A stretch of 35,488 nucleotides of DNA, taken from contig NZ_LNTD01000166.1 in assembly GCF_001462455.1 (NCBI RefSeq), positions 1-35,488 of the forward strand. The letters are read 5' to 3'. This stretch comes from Cellulomonas sp. B6. Lineage in GTDB: Bacteria > Actinomycetota > Actinomycetes > Actinomycetales > Cellulomonadaceae. Position 1 is the first letter of the stretch; each line of letters opens with the position of its first letter. A program made the position numbers and the translations under genes. Under the pieces are notes generated by a model that ran no database searches, had not been told where the DNA came from, and was given only the letters and a program-made list of their open reading frames with translations. Positions 7,659-15,721 of this stretch are shown here, piece by piece.

Positions 7659-8963
7659 TCAGGCGCGCACGACCCCGACGCCCGCGGCGTCGATCGCCCG
7701 GCGGTAGGCCGCGGCGACGTGCGCGCCGTCGTCGCCGGCGGCACGCAGCCGGTCACCCAGCCGACGCCACGACCGCGCGGTCGGACGCCCCGCGGGTGCG
7801 AGCTCGAGACGGTCCGCGACCTGGCGGTACGCCTTGATCGCGGCCGTGCGCTCCCCCGCCGCCAGCAGCGCGTCGCCGAGCGCCTCGTGCGCCGCCGCGG
7901 CGTCGCGCCGCTCACCGGCGAGCATCTCGACGGCGCGAGCCGCGTGCGCGAGCGCCGCACGGTGCTGCCCCAGCAGGAGCGTCGCGCGCGACCGGATGGT
8001 CGCGGCGCGCGCCAGCTCCACCTGCGACTCGCCGACCTCGAGGGCGGTGGCGGCCGCGTCGAGCTCGGCGAGCGCCTCGCGGGGGCGCGGCGGGTCGACG
8101 GTGAGCAGCAGCTGCGCGAGGTCGAGGCGCAGCCGCGGCACGTTGCGCTCGACCTCGTCCCCGCCCGCGATCGCGAGCGCCGAGCGCAGGTGGGACAGCG
8201 CGTCGTCGGCGTCGCCGAGCGCGTCGTCCACGAACGCCAGGTTCCAGTGCACCGACCAGACGGCGCGCGCAGAGCCGTGCACGAGAGCACGGCCGAGCAG
8301 GTCCTGGCCGCGCACGCGCGCGTAGGTGACGTCGCCTCGCGCGACGTACGCCCACACGAGCGTCGACTCCAGCCGGAAGATCTCGTCGGTGCCGGCGGCG
8401 AGGCCGGCGAGCGTCGCGAGGTGCTCCTCGCCCGTGCGCACCGCGGCGTGCAGGTCACCGGCCTCCGTGAGGGCCATGACCAGGCGCGTCGCGGCGTACG
8501 TCGCGCGCTCGGGGCGGTGGCCAACCACCAGCCGGTGCGTGACGTCGGCGAGCAGGCGCGCGGACGTCTCGAGGTCACCCGCGAGGTCGAGCGCCTCGGC
8601 ACGGGCCAGCAGGACCTTCGCGGCCTGGTCGACGTCGAGCGCCGCGAGCTCGACGCCCTCGAGCTCGACGGCAGCGTCGGCGGCCCGCCCGGCGCGCATG
8701 AGCTGCCGCGCACGGACGAGGGCCGCCTCGGACTCCAGGTACTCGGGCGAGCGGTCGCCCTGCTCGAGGTACTGCGCCGTGACCCCGAGCGCACGCGCCA
8801 GGCGCACGAGCGCGGCGTCACCCGGCCCCCGCACGCCGCGCTCGAGGTGCGAGACATAGCTGGGGTGCATCATCGCCGCGCGCGCGAGATCGGCCTGGGA
8901 CAGGCCGCTGCGCTCACGGGCGTCACGGATGCGTTCACTGACGGGGTGCACGGATATCACCAT
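7659..8963 (-). CDS. XRE-family HTH regulator with TPR repeats (RRNPP-like architecture)
   Basis: This cytoplasmic 434-residue protein has an XRE/Cro-C1 helix-turn-helix at about residues 9-66 (SERIRDARERSGLSQADLA, then SYVSHLERG) and a long alpha-helical C-terminal part (about 75-430) made of TPR-like helix pairs, for example residues 300-400. This is the plan of RRNPP peptide receptors (PlcR, Rgg, PrgX), and also of many uncharacterised actinobacterial regulators. The ATG at 8963 is used; GTG at the next codon is equally possible. No Shine-Dalgarno is visible, so the mRNA may be leaderless or weakly translated. A perfect 12-bp palindrome touches the start and a second inverted repeat lies 50 bp upstream, suggesting autoregulation. 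Its downstream same-strand neighbour is the secreted mini-protein. Confidence 0.85.
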   Translation of the reverse strand: MVISVHPVSERIRDARERSGLSQADLARAAMMHPSYVSHLERGVRGPGDAALVRLARALGVTAQYLEQGDRSPEYLESEAALVRARQLMRAGRAADAAVELEGVELAALDVDQAAKVLLARAEALDLAGDLETSARLLADVTHRLVVGHRPERATYAATRLVMALTEAGDLHAAVRTGEEHLATLAGLAAGTDEIFRLESTLVWAYVARGDVTYARVRGQDLLGRALVHGSARAVWSVHWNLAFVDDALGDADDALSHLRSALAIAGGDEVERNVPRLRLDLAQLLLTVDPPRPREALAELDAAATALEVGESQVELARAATIRSRATLLLGQHRAALAHAARAVEMLAGERRDAAAAHEALGDALLAAGERTAAIKAYRQVADRLELAPAGRPTARSWRRLGDRLRAAGDDGAHVAAAYRRAIDAAGVGVVRA

Positions 8964-8964
8964 A

Positions 8965-8976
8965 GGGACCGGTCCC
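8965..8976. promoter_or_regulatory. 12-bp palindrome at the XRE-TPR start codon
   Basis: GGGACCGGTCCC is a perfect palindrome ending one base before the ATG at 8963. Half-sites GGGACC (7480-7485) and GGTCCC (7525-7530) also occur upstream of the peptide gene, but six-base matches are expected by chance in such DNA. Confidence 0.35.
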
Positions 8977-9003
8977 GCCGCACGGAAGAGGGGCGGAGGC
9001 GAC

Positions 9004-9014
9004 TCGTGTCACGA
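9004..9014. promoter_or_regulatory. Inverted repeat upstream of the XRE-TPR gene
   Basis: TCGTG and CACGA flank a single T, about 40-50 bp upstream of the regulator start. The overlapping 8-mer GTCGTGAC (minus strand, 9015-9008) recurs at 7540-7547 on the plus strand, upstream of the peptide gene. It is a candidate common operator. Confidence 0.3.
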
Positions 9015-9072
9015 CGACGGTGACCGATCCGTCCGCAACGCACGCGGAAGCGACGAATCGGCACCCGACGTG

Positions 9073-10101
9073 TCAGATCTCACCCTGCGCGGACGCGGGC
9101 GTGGGGGTAGGCGCGGCCGTGGGAGCGGGCGCGGCCACGTGGCGCTCGCGGGTGATCCCGGTGCGCCGCGCGAGCACCTCGACCAGGCCGACGAACGCGA
9201 GGTTCGACGCGGTCGACACGGTCAGCGCGACGGGTCCGACGTCGACGAGGTCGAGGTCGGCCAGGCCCACGGCGCCGAGCGAGAACACGACGAGGTTGTT
9301 GACGACGTGCGCCGCGGAGGCCGCCTCGAGCCCGCCCGTGCGCCACGTGAGCCAGCCCATCGCGAGCGCCCAGACCGCGATGTCGACCATCGCGAGGTTG
9401 ACGTACTCGTGGCCGAGCACGAACAGCGGCACGGGCAGCACGATCGCGAACGCGGGGTGCCGCAGCCACGTGCCGACGGTCTGCAGGAGGTACCCGCGGA
9501 ACACGACCTCCTCGGCGACGCACTGCGCGGGCACGAGCAGCAGCGCGAGCCCGATCAGCAGCCACGACGTCCCGTCGACCTGCGGCTGCCACGCCCGGCC
9601 GGACGCCGCGGCGACGACCGCGTCACCCGTCTGGACCACGAGCGCGAGCCCGGCCGCGAGCGCGAGGCAGCGCGCGGCCCACGTCCAGCGCACGCGCCCG
9701 GCGACCGAGGCCAGCAGCCCCACGGGCCGTGCCCCGAGCAGCCGGGTCGCGACGAGCACGGCGGGCAGCAGCGCGATGATCGACAGCATCGCGACCACGA
9801 AGGTCAGCGGGTCGCTGAAGTCGGTGACGTCCAGGTCGTTCAGGGCGTCCCACCCGTCAGGACCGTTGGCGACCGCGGTGGCGACGGCGACCGCGATGCC
9901 GACGACGTGCAGGGCGACGTACAGCGCGAGCGCCACGAGACCCACCAGCAGCGGGCGCCACCAGCGCGTGCCGGGGCGCGTGCGCTGCAGCCGGTGGTAG
10001 GCGTAGGTGCCGGGCGCCTCGAGCGTGCGCCGCGGCACGGGGACGGCGGTCGCGCGGCCCGGCGGCGGGACGGGGGCGGGGGCGACGGACGAGGTGCTCA
10101 C
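9073..10101 (-). CDS. CPBP family intramembrane metalloprotease
   Basis: This 342-residue membrane protein has about eight hydrophobic segments and the full CAAX-protease/bacteriocin-processing signature: EEVVFRGYL (E197, E198, R202), LFVLGHEYVN (H231) and HVVNN (H265, N269), the residues that hold the catalytic metal and water in Rce1-type enzymes. The N-terminal 45 residues are Pro/Ala-rich and cytosolic; the C-terminus is Pro/Ala-rich too. The GTG at 10101 (VSTSSVAPAP) is preferred over a much longer in-frame extension, whose sequence is low-complexity and overlaps the radical SAM gene on the other strand. The upstream site is weak. The substrate is unknown; family members process peptides, act in immunity to bacteriocins, or cleave anti-sigma factors. 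The gene stands alone and diverges from the radical SAM gene across 121 bp. Confidence 0.85.
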   Translation of the reverse strand: MSTSSVAPAPVPPPGRATAVPVPRRTLEAPGTYAYHRLQRTRPGTRWWRPLLVGLVALALYVALHVVGIAVAVATAVANGPDGWDALNDLDVTDFSDPLTFVVAMLSIIALLPAVLVATRLLGARPVGLLASVAGRVRWTWAARCLALAAGLALVVQTGDAVVAAASGRAWQPQVDGTSWLLIGLALLLVPAQCVAEEVVFRGYLLQTVGTWLRHPAFAIVLPVPLFVLGHEYVNLAMVDIAVWALAMGWLTWRTGGLEAASAAHVVNNLVVFSLGAVGLADLDLVDVGPVALTVSTASNLAFVGLVEVLARRTGITRERHVAAPAPTAAPTPTPASAQGEI

Positions 10102-10222
10102 GCGTCCATCGTCACCGCGGCGCGGCGCGCGTCGCATCGGCCGCGCGACCGACCGCGGGGCGCCCCGGCTCCGTCGCGGAAGGGACGCTCGTCCCGGGGC
10201 CGGCGCCCGTGCCGGGTGTCTG

Positions 10223-11422
10223 ATGCTGCCCATGCGCCCGCACGGCCCCGTCGTCCGCACCGTCCGCCACGACCCGGCCGACCGGCCGCTGCTCGTCATC
10301 TGGGAGGCGACGCGCGCGTGCTCGCTGTCGTGCGTGCACTGCCGTGCCGAGGCGCAGCCCCGCCGCCACCCGCGCGAGCTGGGCACGCAGGAGGCGACCG
10401 CGCTCATGGAGCAGGTGGCCGCGTTCGGGCGGCCGTCGCCGATCTTCGTCATCACGGGTGGCGACTGCTTCGAGCGTGAGGACCTCACCGAGCTCGTGCG
10501 CCGGGGGCGCGCGCTGGGGCTCACGGTCGCGGTGTCGCCCTCGGGCACCGAGAAGCTCGACCGGGCCGCGCTGCGCGAGCTGCAGGACGCGGGCGTCACG
10601 GCGCTGTCGCTGTCGCTGGACGGCGCGACGGCCGCGGTGCACGACGGCTTCCGGCGCGTGCCCGGCACGTTCGACCGCACGGTGCAGGCGTGGGCGGATG
10701 CGCGCGAGCTCGGCATGAAGGTGCAGGTCAACTCGACCATGTCGAGCCGCACGGTGCACGAGCTGCCCGACCTCGCGGCGCTCGTGCGCGCGCAGGGCGC
10801 GATGACGTGGAGCGCGTTCATGCTCGTGCCGATGGGCCGCGGCGTGGACCTGGGCGCGCTGACGGCGCAGCAGGCCGAGGACGTCATGAACTACCTGTAC
10901 GACCTCGGACCGCACGTGCCGGTCAAGACGACCGAGGGGCACCACTTCCGGCGCGTGTCGCTGCAGCGGGCGGTGCTGGCCGAGCGCGGGGTCGACCACG
11001 TGGCCGCGCTGGGGCTGGGCGAGCTGTACGCCGAGCTGACCGAGCGGACGGCGGCGTTCGGGTGGGGCGACGGCGCGCGCGTGCGACGCCCCCCGGTCAA
11101 CGTGAACGCCGGCTACGGGTTCGTGTTCGTGTCGCACGTCGGCACGGTGCACCCCTCGGGGTTCCTGCCCGTCTCGGCGGGTGACGTGCGCGAGCAGCCG
11201 CTCACGGAGATCTACCGCACGTCGGAGCTGTTCACGGGGCTGCGCGACCCCGGCCGCCTGACCGGGCGCTGCGGCGCGTGCGAGTTCGGGCGCGTGTGCG
11301 GCGGCTCGCGCTCGCGCGCGTACGCCTCGACCGGTGACCCGTACGCGTCGGACCCGCTGTGCGGGTACCGGCCGGGCTCCTTCCCGTACCCGCAAGACGT
11401 CGCGGCGCTGCTCGCGTCCTGA
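10223..11422 (+). CDS. Radical SAM/SPASM protein (TIGR04053-like)
   Basis: This 399-residue cytosolic enzyme has the radical SAM iron-sulfur motif CSLSCVHC (C33, C37, C40) after WEATRACSL, a SAM-contacting ITGGDCFER stretch near residue 76, and a C-terminal SPASM-type cysteine set (C350, C353, C359, C380) for a second cluster. The sequence style matches the TIGR04053 radical SAM/SPASM group, related to heme d1/alternative heme enzymes (NirJ, AhbC/D) and peptide-modifying SPASM enzymes. The reaction is unknown here. No precursor peptide or porphyrin gene is adjacent. ATG 10223 is chosen; ATG 10232 (MRPHGPVV) is nearly as likely because neither has a strong ribosome binding site. A two-component operon follows after 98 bp. 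Confidence 0.85.
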   Translation: MLPMRPHGPVVRTVRHDPADRPLLVIWEATRACSLSCVHCRAEAQPRRHPRELGTQEATALMEQVAAFGRPSPIFVITGGDCFEREDLTELVRRGRALGLTVAVSPSGTEKLDRAALRELQDAGVTALSLSLDGATAAVHDGFRRVPGTFDRTVQAWADARELGMKVQVNSTMSSRTVHELPDLAALVRAQGAMTWSAFMLVPMGRGVDLGALTAQQAEDVMNYLYDLGPHVPVKTTEGHHFRRVSLQRAVLAERGVDHVAALGLGELYAELTERTAAFGWGDGARVRRPPVNVNAGYGFVFVSHVGTVHPSGFLPVSAGDVREQPLTEIYRTSELFTGLRDPGRLTGRCGACEFGRVCGGSRSRAYASTGDPYASDPLCGYRPGSFPYPQDVAALLAS

Positions 11423-11508
11423 GCGCGACCGACGCCACGGGCCGCGCGTCGTCCCGCCGGCCGACCCGGTCGTCCGCGCGACCGATCCGGCGGGGCGCCG
11501 TACCCGCC

Positions 11509-11514
11509 TAGCAT
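11509..11514 (+). promoter_or_regulatory. -10 box of a leaderless promoter for the kinase operon
   Basis: TAGCAT ends six bases before the GTG at 11521, which has no Shine-Dalgarno. This spacing places the transcription start at or next to the start codon, a common arrangement in actinobacteria. No convincing -35 is visible. Confidence 0.5.
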
Positions 11515-11520
11515 CACGGG

Positions 11521-12765
11521 GTGTCCCTGACCCCCGCCCCGCCGAGCCGCGCGCGCCGCGTGTGGTCGCACACGTGGCGCCTGATGCTCGCGCTGCCGAT
11601 GGGGCTCTTCTCGGGCACGGCCGTCTACGGCGCGGGCATCGCGCGGGCCGAGACGACGGGGACGTCGAACCTCCTGGCCGAGGTGTGGATCGTCGTCGAC
11701 CTCGCGGTGCTCGTCGTGGCCGCGGTGCTGTACGTGCTGCGCCACCGCGCACCGCTGCCCATCACGGGTGCCCTGGTCGTGCTGGGGTCGTTCTCGGTGT
11801 TCTCGGCGGGGATCGCGACGCTCGCGGTGGTGTCGCTGTCGACACGGCGCCGCTGGGGCGAGATCTCGGCGGTCTGCGCGCTGTGGTTCGGCGCCGGCCT
11901 GGTGGCCGACCGCGCGCTCACGCACGTGTTCCTGCCCGCGGACATGCTGTTCCCGCCGCGCTGGGTGCTGCTGCTCTCGGTGCTCGTGGGCATGGCGCTG
12001 CCCGTGGTCACGGGCCTGTTCATCGGCGGTCGGCGCGCGCTCGTCGCGTCGCTGCGCGAGCAGGCCGCGATCGCGCGGCGCGAGGCCGACGCGCGCGGCG
12101 ACACGGCCCGCGCGTCCGAGCGCAACCGCATCGCGCGCGAGATGCACGACGTCCTCGCGCACCGGCTGTCGCTCGTCGCGCTGCACGCCGGGGCGCTGGA
12201 GTACCGCGCGGGCCTGGACCCCGAGCAGGTGCGCGACACCGCCGCGATCGTGCGGGAGAACGCGCACGAGGCCCTCGGCGAGCTGCGCGAGGTCCTCGGC
12301 CTGCTGCGCGACCCGACGGCCACCGACGAGCAGTCGCGCCCGCAGCCGACGCTCGCGCAGGTCGACGAGCTCGTCGACGGCACGCGCGCCGCGGGCTCCC
12401 CCGTGTCGTACGTGCTCGACCAGGTCGCGGAGGACGACCTCGCGCGGCTCCCGCTCTCGACGAGCAGGCACCTGTACCGCGTCGTGCAGGAGACCCTGAC
12501 GAACGCGCGCAAGCACGCGCCGGGTGCGCCCGTGAAGGTGCGCCTGCACGGCGCGCCCGGTGACCGCGTCGGCGTCGAGGTGACCAACCGGATGCCCGAC
12601 CACCCGCCGGCGACGCCGCTGCCGTCGTCCGGGTGGGGGCTCACGGGGCTCGCCGAGCGGCTGCGGCTCACGGGCGGCGAGCTCGACGTGCAACGACGCG
12701 CGGACGGCACGTTCGCGGTGCAGGCGTGGCTGCCGTGGGCGGCCGGGACGGAGGGACAGGCATGA
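11521..12765 (+). CDS. Sensor histidine kinase, NarL/LuxR-system type (HisKA_3)
   Basis: This 414-residue membrane sensor has four to five hydrophobic segments in residues 20-168, a short coiled-coil linker (about 175-198), and the HisKA_3 dimerisation helix ERNRIAREMHDVLAHRLS with the phospho-acceptor His209. An HATPase_c domain follows, with an N-box-like LTNARKHAPG near residue 325 and a glycine-rich GWGLTGLAER near residue 378. It has no clear extracellular sensing domain, so the signal is probably membrane-borne. It overlaps the response regulator gene by four bases (ATGA), so the two are translationally coupled and should form one system. Translation probably starts at the first base of a leaderless mRNA. 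Confidence 0.9.
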   Translation: MSLTPAPPSRARRVWSHTWRLMLALPMGLFSGTAVYGAGIARAETTGTSNLLAEVWIVVDLAVLVVAAVLYVLRHRAPLPITGALVVLGSFSVFSAGIATLAVVSLSTRRRWGEISAVCALWFGAGLVADRALTHVFLPADMLFPPRWVLLLSVLVGMALPVVTGLFIGGRRALVASLREQAAIARREADARGDTARASERNRIAREMHDVLAHRLSLVALHAGALEYRAGLDPEQVRDTAAIVRENAHEALGELREVLGLLRDPTATDEQSRPQPTLAQVDELVDGTRAAGSPVSYVLDQVAEDDLARLPLSTSRHLYRVVQETLTNARKHAPGAPVKVRLHGAPGDRVGVEVTNRMPDHPPATPLPSSGWGLTGLAERLRLTGGELDVQRRADGTFAVQAWLPWAAGTEGQA

Positions 12766-13445
12766 CGGGCACCACCACGGGTGACGGACGGCCGGCGACG
12801 CGGGTCGTGCTGGTCGACGACGAGACGCTCGTGCGCGTCGGGCTGCGGCTCATCCTGGGCGCCGACCCGACCATCGAGGTCGTCGGCGAGGCCGGCGACG
12901 GGCTCGAGGCGCTCGACGTGGTCCGTGCGACGTCGCCCGACGTCGTCCTCATGGACATCCGGATGCCGCGGCTCGACGGCCTGCAGGCCACGCAGCGGCT
13001 GCTGGCCGAGCAGCCCGACGCGCGCGTCGTGATCCTCACGACGTTCGACACCGACGAGATGGTGCTCGGCGCGCTGCGCCTGGGCGCCGCGGGCTTCCTG
13101 CTCAAGGACACGCCGCCCGCCGAGATCGTGCGGCACGTGCACGACGCGGGTGCGGGACGCACGACGCTGTCGCCGTCGGTCACGGACCGGCTCATCGCGT
13201 CGGTGACCGACCAGCCGCGCGACGAGCGCCGCGCGGTCGCGCGCCGCAAGCTCGACGCGCTGACCGAGCGCGAGCGCGACGTCGCGCGGGCGATCGGGCG
13301 GGGCCTGTCCAACGTCGAGATCGCGTCCGAGCTGTTCATCACCGTGGCGACCGTGAAGACGCACATCAGCCGCATCCTGGAGAAGCTGCCGGCGGACAAC
13401 CGCACGCACATCGCGATCTGCGTGCACGAGGCGGGCGACGTCTGA
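12762..13445 (+). CDS. LuxR/NarL-family response regulator
   Basis: The 227-residue protein has a receiver domain (residues 13-130) with the acidic pair D19/D20, phospho-acceptor D65 in VVLMDIRMPRLDG, the switch Thr in ILTTFD and the Lys in LLKDTPP. A C-terminal LuxR-type helix-turn-helix spans about residues 165-215 (LTERERDVARAIGRGLSN, then ATVKTHISRILEKL). The ATG at 12762 overlaps the kinase stop and has GGAGGG nine bases upstream. It is the cognate regulator of the kinase before it, and its targets may include the lipoprotein gene that it overlaps by one base. Confidence 0.93.
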   Translation: MTGTTTGDGRPATRVVLVDDETLVRVGLRLILGADPTIEVVGEAGDGLEALDVVRATSPDVVLMDIRMPRLDGLQATQRLLAEQPDARVVILTTFDTDEMVLGALRLGAAGFLLKDTPPAEIVRHVHDAGAGRTTLSPSVTDRLIASVTDQPRDERRAVARRKLDALTERERDVARAIGRGLSNVEIASELFITVATVKTHISRILEKLPADNRTHIAICVHEAGDV

Positions 13446-13792
13446 TGCGTCGCGGCGCGCGGACGGCCGGGGGCGCCGTCGCGGCGTGCCTGCTGCTGCT
13501 CACGGCGGCGTGCTCGGGCGGCGGCGTGCTGCCCGCCCGGGCGCCCGACGTCACGGGGACCGTCGCGCTGCGCGCCGACGGTCCGGTGCTCGCCGACGCG
13601 TCCGACGCGTACTTCGAGGGGATGTCGCTCGGCTCGGTGCAGGACGCGGCGGTGGTCCGCGGCCGGGACCGGGTGGCGGCGGGCGTCGACGAGCTCGAGG
13701 ACGGTGAGCCCGTGCGCGTGTGGATCGGCGGCGGGTGCCGCGAGTCCTCGCCCGTGCAGTGCGACGTGGTGGCGCTGCACGTCGCGCCCTGA
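13445..13792 (+). CDS. Small secreted lipoprotein, third gene of the two-component operon
   Basis: The 115-residue product has a basic N-terminus, a hydrophobic stretch (residues 10-22) and a lipobox LTAAC with acceptor Cys23. The mature part (about 92 residues) reads like a small beta-barrel, with VTGTVALRAD, DAAVVRGRDRVAAG and EPVRVWIGGGC, and has two cysteines near the end that could form a disulfide. It resembles OB-fold-like DUF3221-type lipoproteins, but I am not sure of the family. The start codon overlaps the regulator stop by one base (TGATG), so it belongs to the operon and may sense or tune the signal for the kinase. Confidence 0.8.
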   Translation: MRRGARTAGGAVAACLLLLTAACSGGGVLPARAPDVTGTVALRADGPVLADASDAYFEGMSLGSVQDAAVVRGRDRVAAGVDELEDGEPVRVWIGGGCRESSPVQCDVVALHVAP

Positions 13793-13813
13793 GCGGCGCC
13801 AATGCACCGCACC

Positions 13814-13868
13814 GCGCCGCGTCGGGCCAGCCGGTCCGCTCGCGAACGACCCGGCGGCGACGCGGCGC
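13814..13868. terminator. Inverted repeat between convergent genes
   Basis: GCGCCGCGTCG (13814-13824) and CGACGCGGCGC (13858-13868) are perfect 11-bp arms around a 33-base loop. It lies between the lipoprotein stop and the ligD stop and can serve both. Confidence 0.5.
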
Positions 13869-13873
13869 CCCGC

Positions 13874-15556
13874 TCACCGCAGCGTCGGCAGCACCTGGTG
13901 CGCGTCGAGGACCCCGCGGAACGGGTCACCGACGTCGGCGAGCCGGTCGAGGACGGTGCGCACCGTGAACGCGTCGGGCCGCAGCCAGTCGGCGTCGAGC
14001 TCGTCCCACGTGATCGGCGCCGACACGGGCGCACCGGCGGCGGCGCGCGGGCTGTACGGCGCGACGAGGGTCTTGTTGACGGCGTTCTGCGTGTAGTCGA
14101 GCCGTGCGTGCCCGCCGCGCTCGCGCACCTCCCACCGCCAGCTCACGAGGTCGGGCACGACCTGCCCGACCGTCCGCGAGAGCCGCTCGACCCACGCGCG
14201 CGTGTCGTCGAACGACGGCCCCGGGGCCACCGGGACCCAGATCTGGATGCCACGTCTCCCGGTGAGCTTGGGGTACGCGCGGACGCCCAGGTGCTCGAAC
14301 GCGTCGCGGTGCAGGCGGGCCAGCAGCACGAGGTCGTCCCACGTGGTCGACGTGCCGGGGTCGAGGTCGACCAGGGCGTACGTCGGCAGGTCGGGCGCGT
14401 CGGTGCGCGACGTCCACGCGTGCCACTCGAGCGCGCCGAAGTTCGCGGCCCACACGAGCGCGGCGGGCTCGTCGACGACGAGGTACGTGGTGGTGTCCCC
14501 CGGGTCGACGTCGGGGCGGTCCCAGCGCGGCACCCAGTCGGGTGCGTGGTCGGGCAGCTGCTTGTGCCAGAACCCCGCGGTGCCGGCGCCCTGCGGGAAC
14601 CGGTGCATGTTGAGCGCGCGCCCCGCGAGGTACGGGAGCACGACGGGCGCGACGCGCGCCGCGTACCGCAGCAGGTCGCGCTTGGTGACCGGCGGCTCGC
14701 CGTCGCGCCCGCCGAACAGCTCCTTGTCGAGGTTGGTGACGCGCAGCCGCCGGCCGTGGACCTCCCACGTGCCCGAGGTCCCGAGGTCGTCGAGCGCCGC
14801 GAGCGCGTCGTCGTCGCCGGGCAGCGGTGCGGGCGTTGCCTGCGCTTCCGCGTGCAGGTCCACCTCCGCCTCGGCCGCGGGCACGCCAGAGCGCCACAGC
14901 CGGTCCGGGTCGGCCGCGACCTCGTCGTTGGTGCGTCCCGAGACGACCGACGTCGGGTGGTCCTCGGCGTCCCAGCCGTCGACCGCGTGCTCGTCGTGCT
15001 TGTGGATCAGCAGCCACGGCTCCGTGCCGTCGCCACCGTCCCGCCCGCGGCGGTCGCTGCGGACCAGCAGGAACTTGCCGCGCAGCCGCTCGCCGTGCAG
15101 CTCGGCGTGCAGCTGGCCGTCGCGCAGCTCCGCGGCCGGGTCGTCGCTCTTGTACGGCACCCACGTGCCGCGGTCCCACACGATCACGTCGCCGCCGCCG
15201 TACTCGCCGCGCGGGATCACGCCCTCGAACCCCGCGTACTCCAGCGGGTGGTCCTCGACGTGCACGGCCATGCGCCGCACGCCCGGGTCGAGCGTCGGGC
15301 CCTTGGGCACGGCCCAGCTCAGCAGCACGCCGTCGAGCTCGAGACGGAAGTCGTAGTGCAGCCGACGCGCGCGGTGCCGCTGCACCACGAACCGGCGCTC
15401 GACGGCGCCGTCCGCGGCGGGCGGCGCGCCGGACGGCTCGGGCGTGCGCGTGAAGTCGCGCATCGCGCGGTACGTGCCCAGCGCGTCGGCGTCGTCCGTC
15501 GAGCGCACGTCGTCCGTGCTGCGCCCGCGCGCGCCCGCGCCGTCCGGGCGGTTCAC
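13874..15556 (-). CDS. ligD: LigD-type DNA repair protein: 3'-phosphoesterase plus polymerase/primase, no ligase domain
   Basis: This 560-residue protein joins two of the three LigD modules used in bacterial non-homologous end joining. The phosphoesterase module (about residues 34-215) has HYDFRLE (H67, D69, R71), EDHPLEY (H103) and EGVIPRGEYGGG, which trims 3' ends. The polymerase/primase module (about 262-545) has the metal-binding LVDLDPG (D397, D399), KLTGRRGIQIWVP and RLDYTQNAVNKT. No ATP-dependent ligase module (KxDG) is present, so sealing must come from another protein. No ku gene lies in this window. The GTG at 15556 overlaps the stop of the 43-residue gene by four bases (GTGA), so it is translationally coupled and third in an operon with the SDR gene. 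An internal ATG at residue 32 is a less likely start. Confidence 0.88.
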   Translation of the reverse strand: MNRPDGAGARGRSTDDVRSTDDADALGTYRAMRDFTRTPEPSGAPPAADGAVERRFVVQRHRARRLHYDFRLELDGVLLSWAVPKGPTLDPGVRRMAVHVEDHPLEYAGFEGVIPRGEYGGGDVIVWDRGTWVPYKSDDPAAELRDGQLHAELHGERLRGKFLLVRSDRRGRDGGDGTEPWLLIHKHDEHAVDGWDAEDHPTSVVSGRTNDEVAADPDRLWRSGVPAAEAEVDLHAEAQATPAPLPGDDDALAALDDLGTSGTWEVHGRRLRVTNLDKELFGGRDGEPPVTKRDLLRYAARVAPVVLPYLAGRALNMHRFPQGAGTAGFWHKQLPDHAPDWVPRWDRPDVDPGDTTTYLVVDEPAALVWAANFGALEWHAWTSRTDAPDLPTYALVDLDPGTSTTWDDLVLLARLHRDAFEHLGVRAYPKLTGRRGIQIWVPVAPGPSFDDTRAWVERLSRTVGQVVPDLVSWRWEVRERGGHARLDYTQNAVNKTLVAPYSPRAAAGAPVSAPITWDELDADWLRPDAFTVRTVLDRLADVGDPFRGVLDAHQVLPTLR

Positions 15557-15684
15557 GCGCCCGCCGTGACGTCCGGGTCCTCCTCGGGCTCGAACGTGCT
15601 CGGGGCGCCGTCGGACGTGCCGCCGACGCCCTCCTCGTTCAGCTGGTCGGGGTGGATCGTGCTGCCGTAGTCGGTCTCGCTCAC
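15553..15684 (-). CDS. 43-residue acidic small protein between SDR and ligD
   Basis: A complete GTG-to-TGA frame encodes 43 residues, beginning VSETDYGSTIHPDQLNEEGV and ending in an acidic stretch FEPEEDPDVTAGA. GGGAGG lies about six bases upstream of the GTG, and the last codons overlap the ligD start (GTGA), which argues strongly for real translation. It is strongly acidic, glycine/serine-rich, probably disordered, with no cysteine, membrane segment or known motif. The gene lies 37 bp after the SDR stop. I do not recognise a named family. By position it could be a stress-response accessory peptide, or simply a coupling device for ligD. Confidence 0.75.
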   Translation of the reverse strand: MSETDYGSTIHPDQLNEEGVGGTSDGAPSTFEPEEDPDVTAGA

Positions 15685-15721
15685 GGTGGTCCTCCCGGGG
15701 TGGTGGTCGGGTCGGCGGCTG

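Noticed and set aside
9623-9853. Frames inside the CPBP protease gene on the same strand
   Set aside because: They are out-of-frame Arg-rich shadows without any motif.
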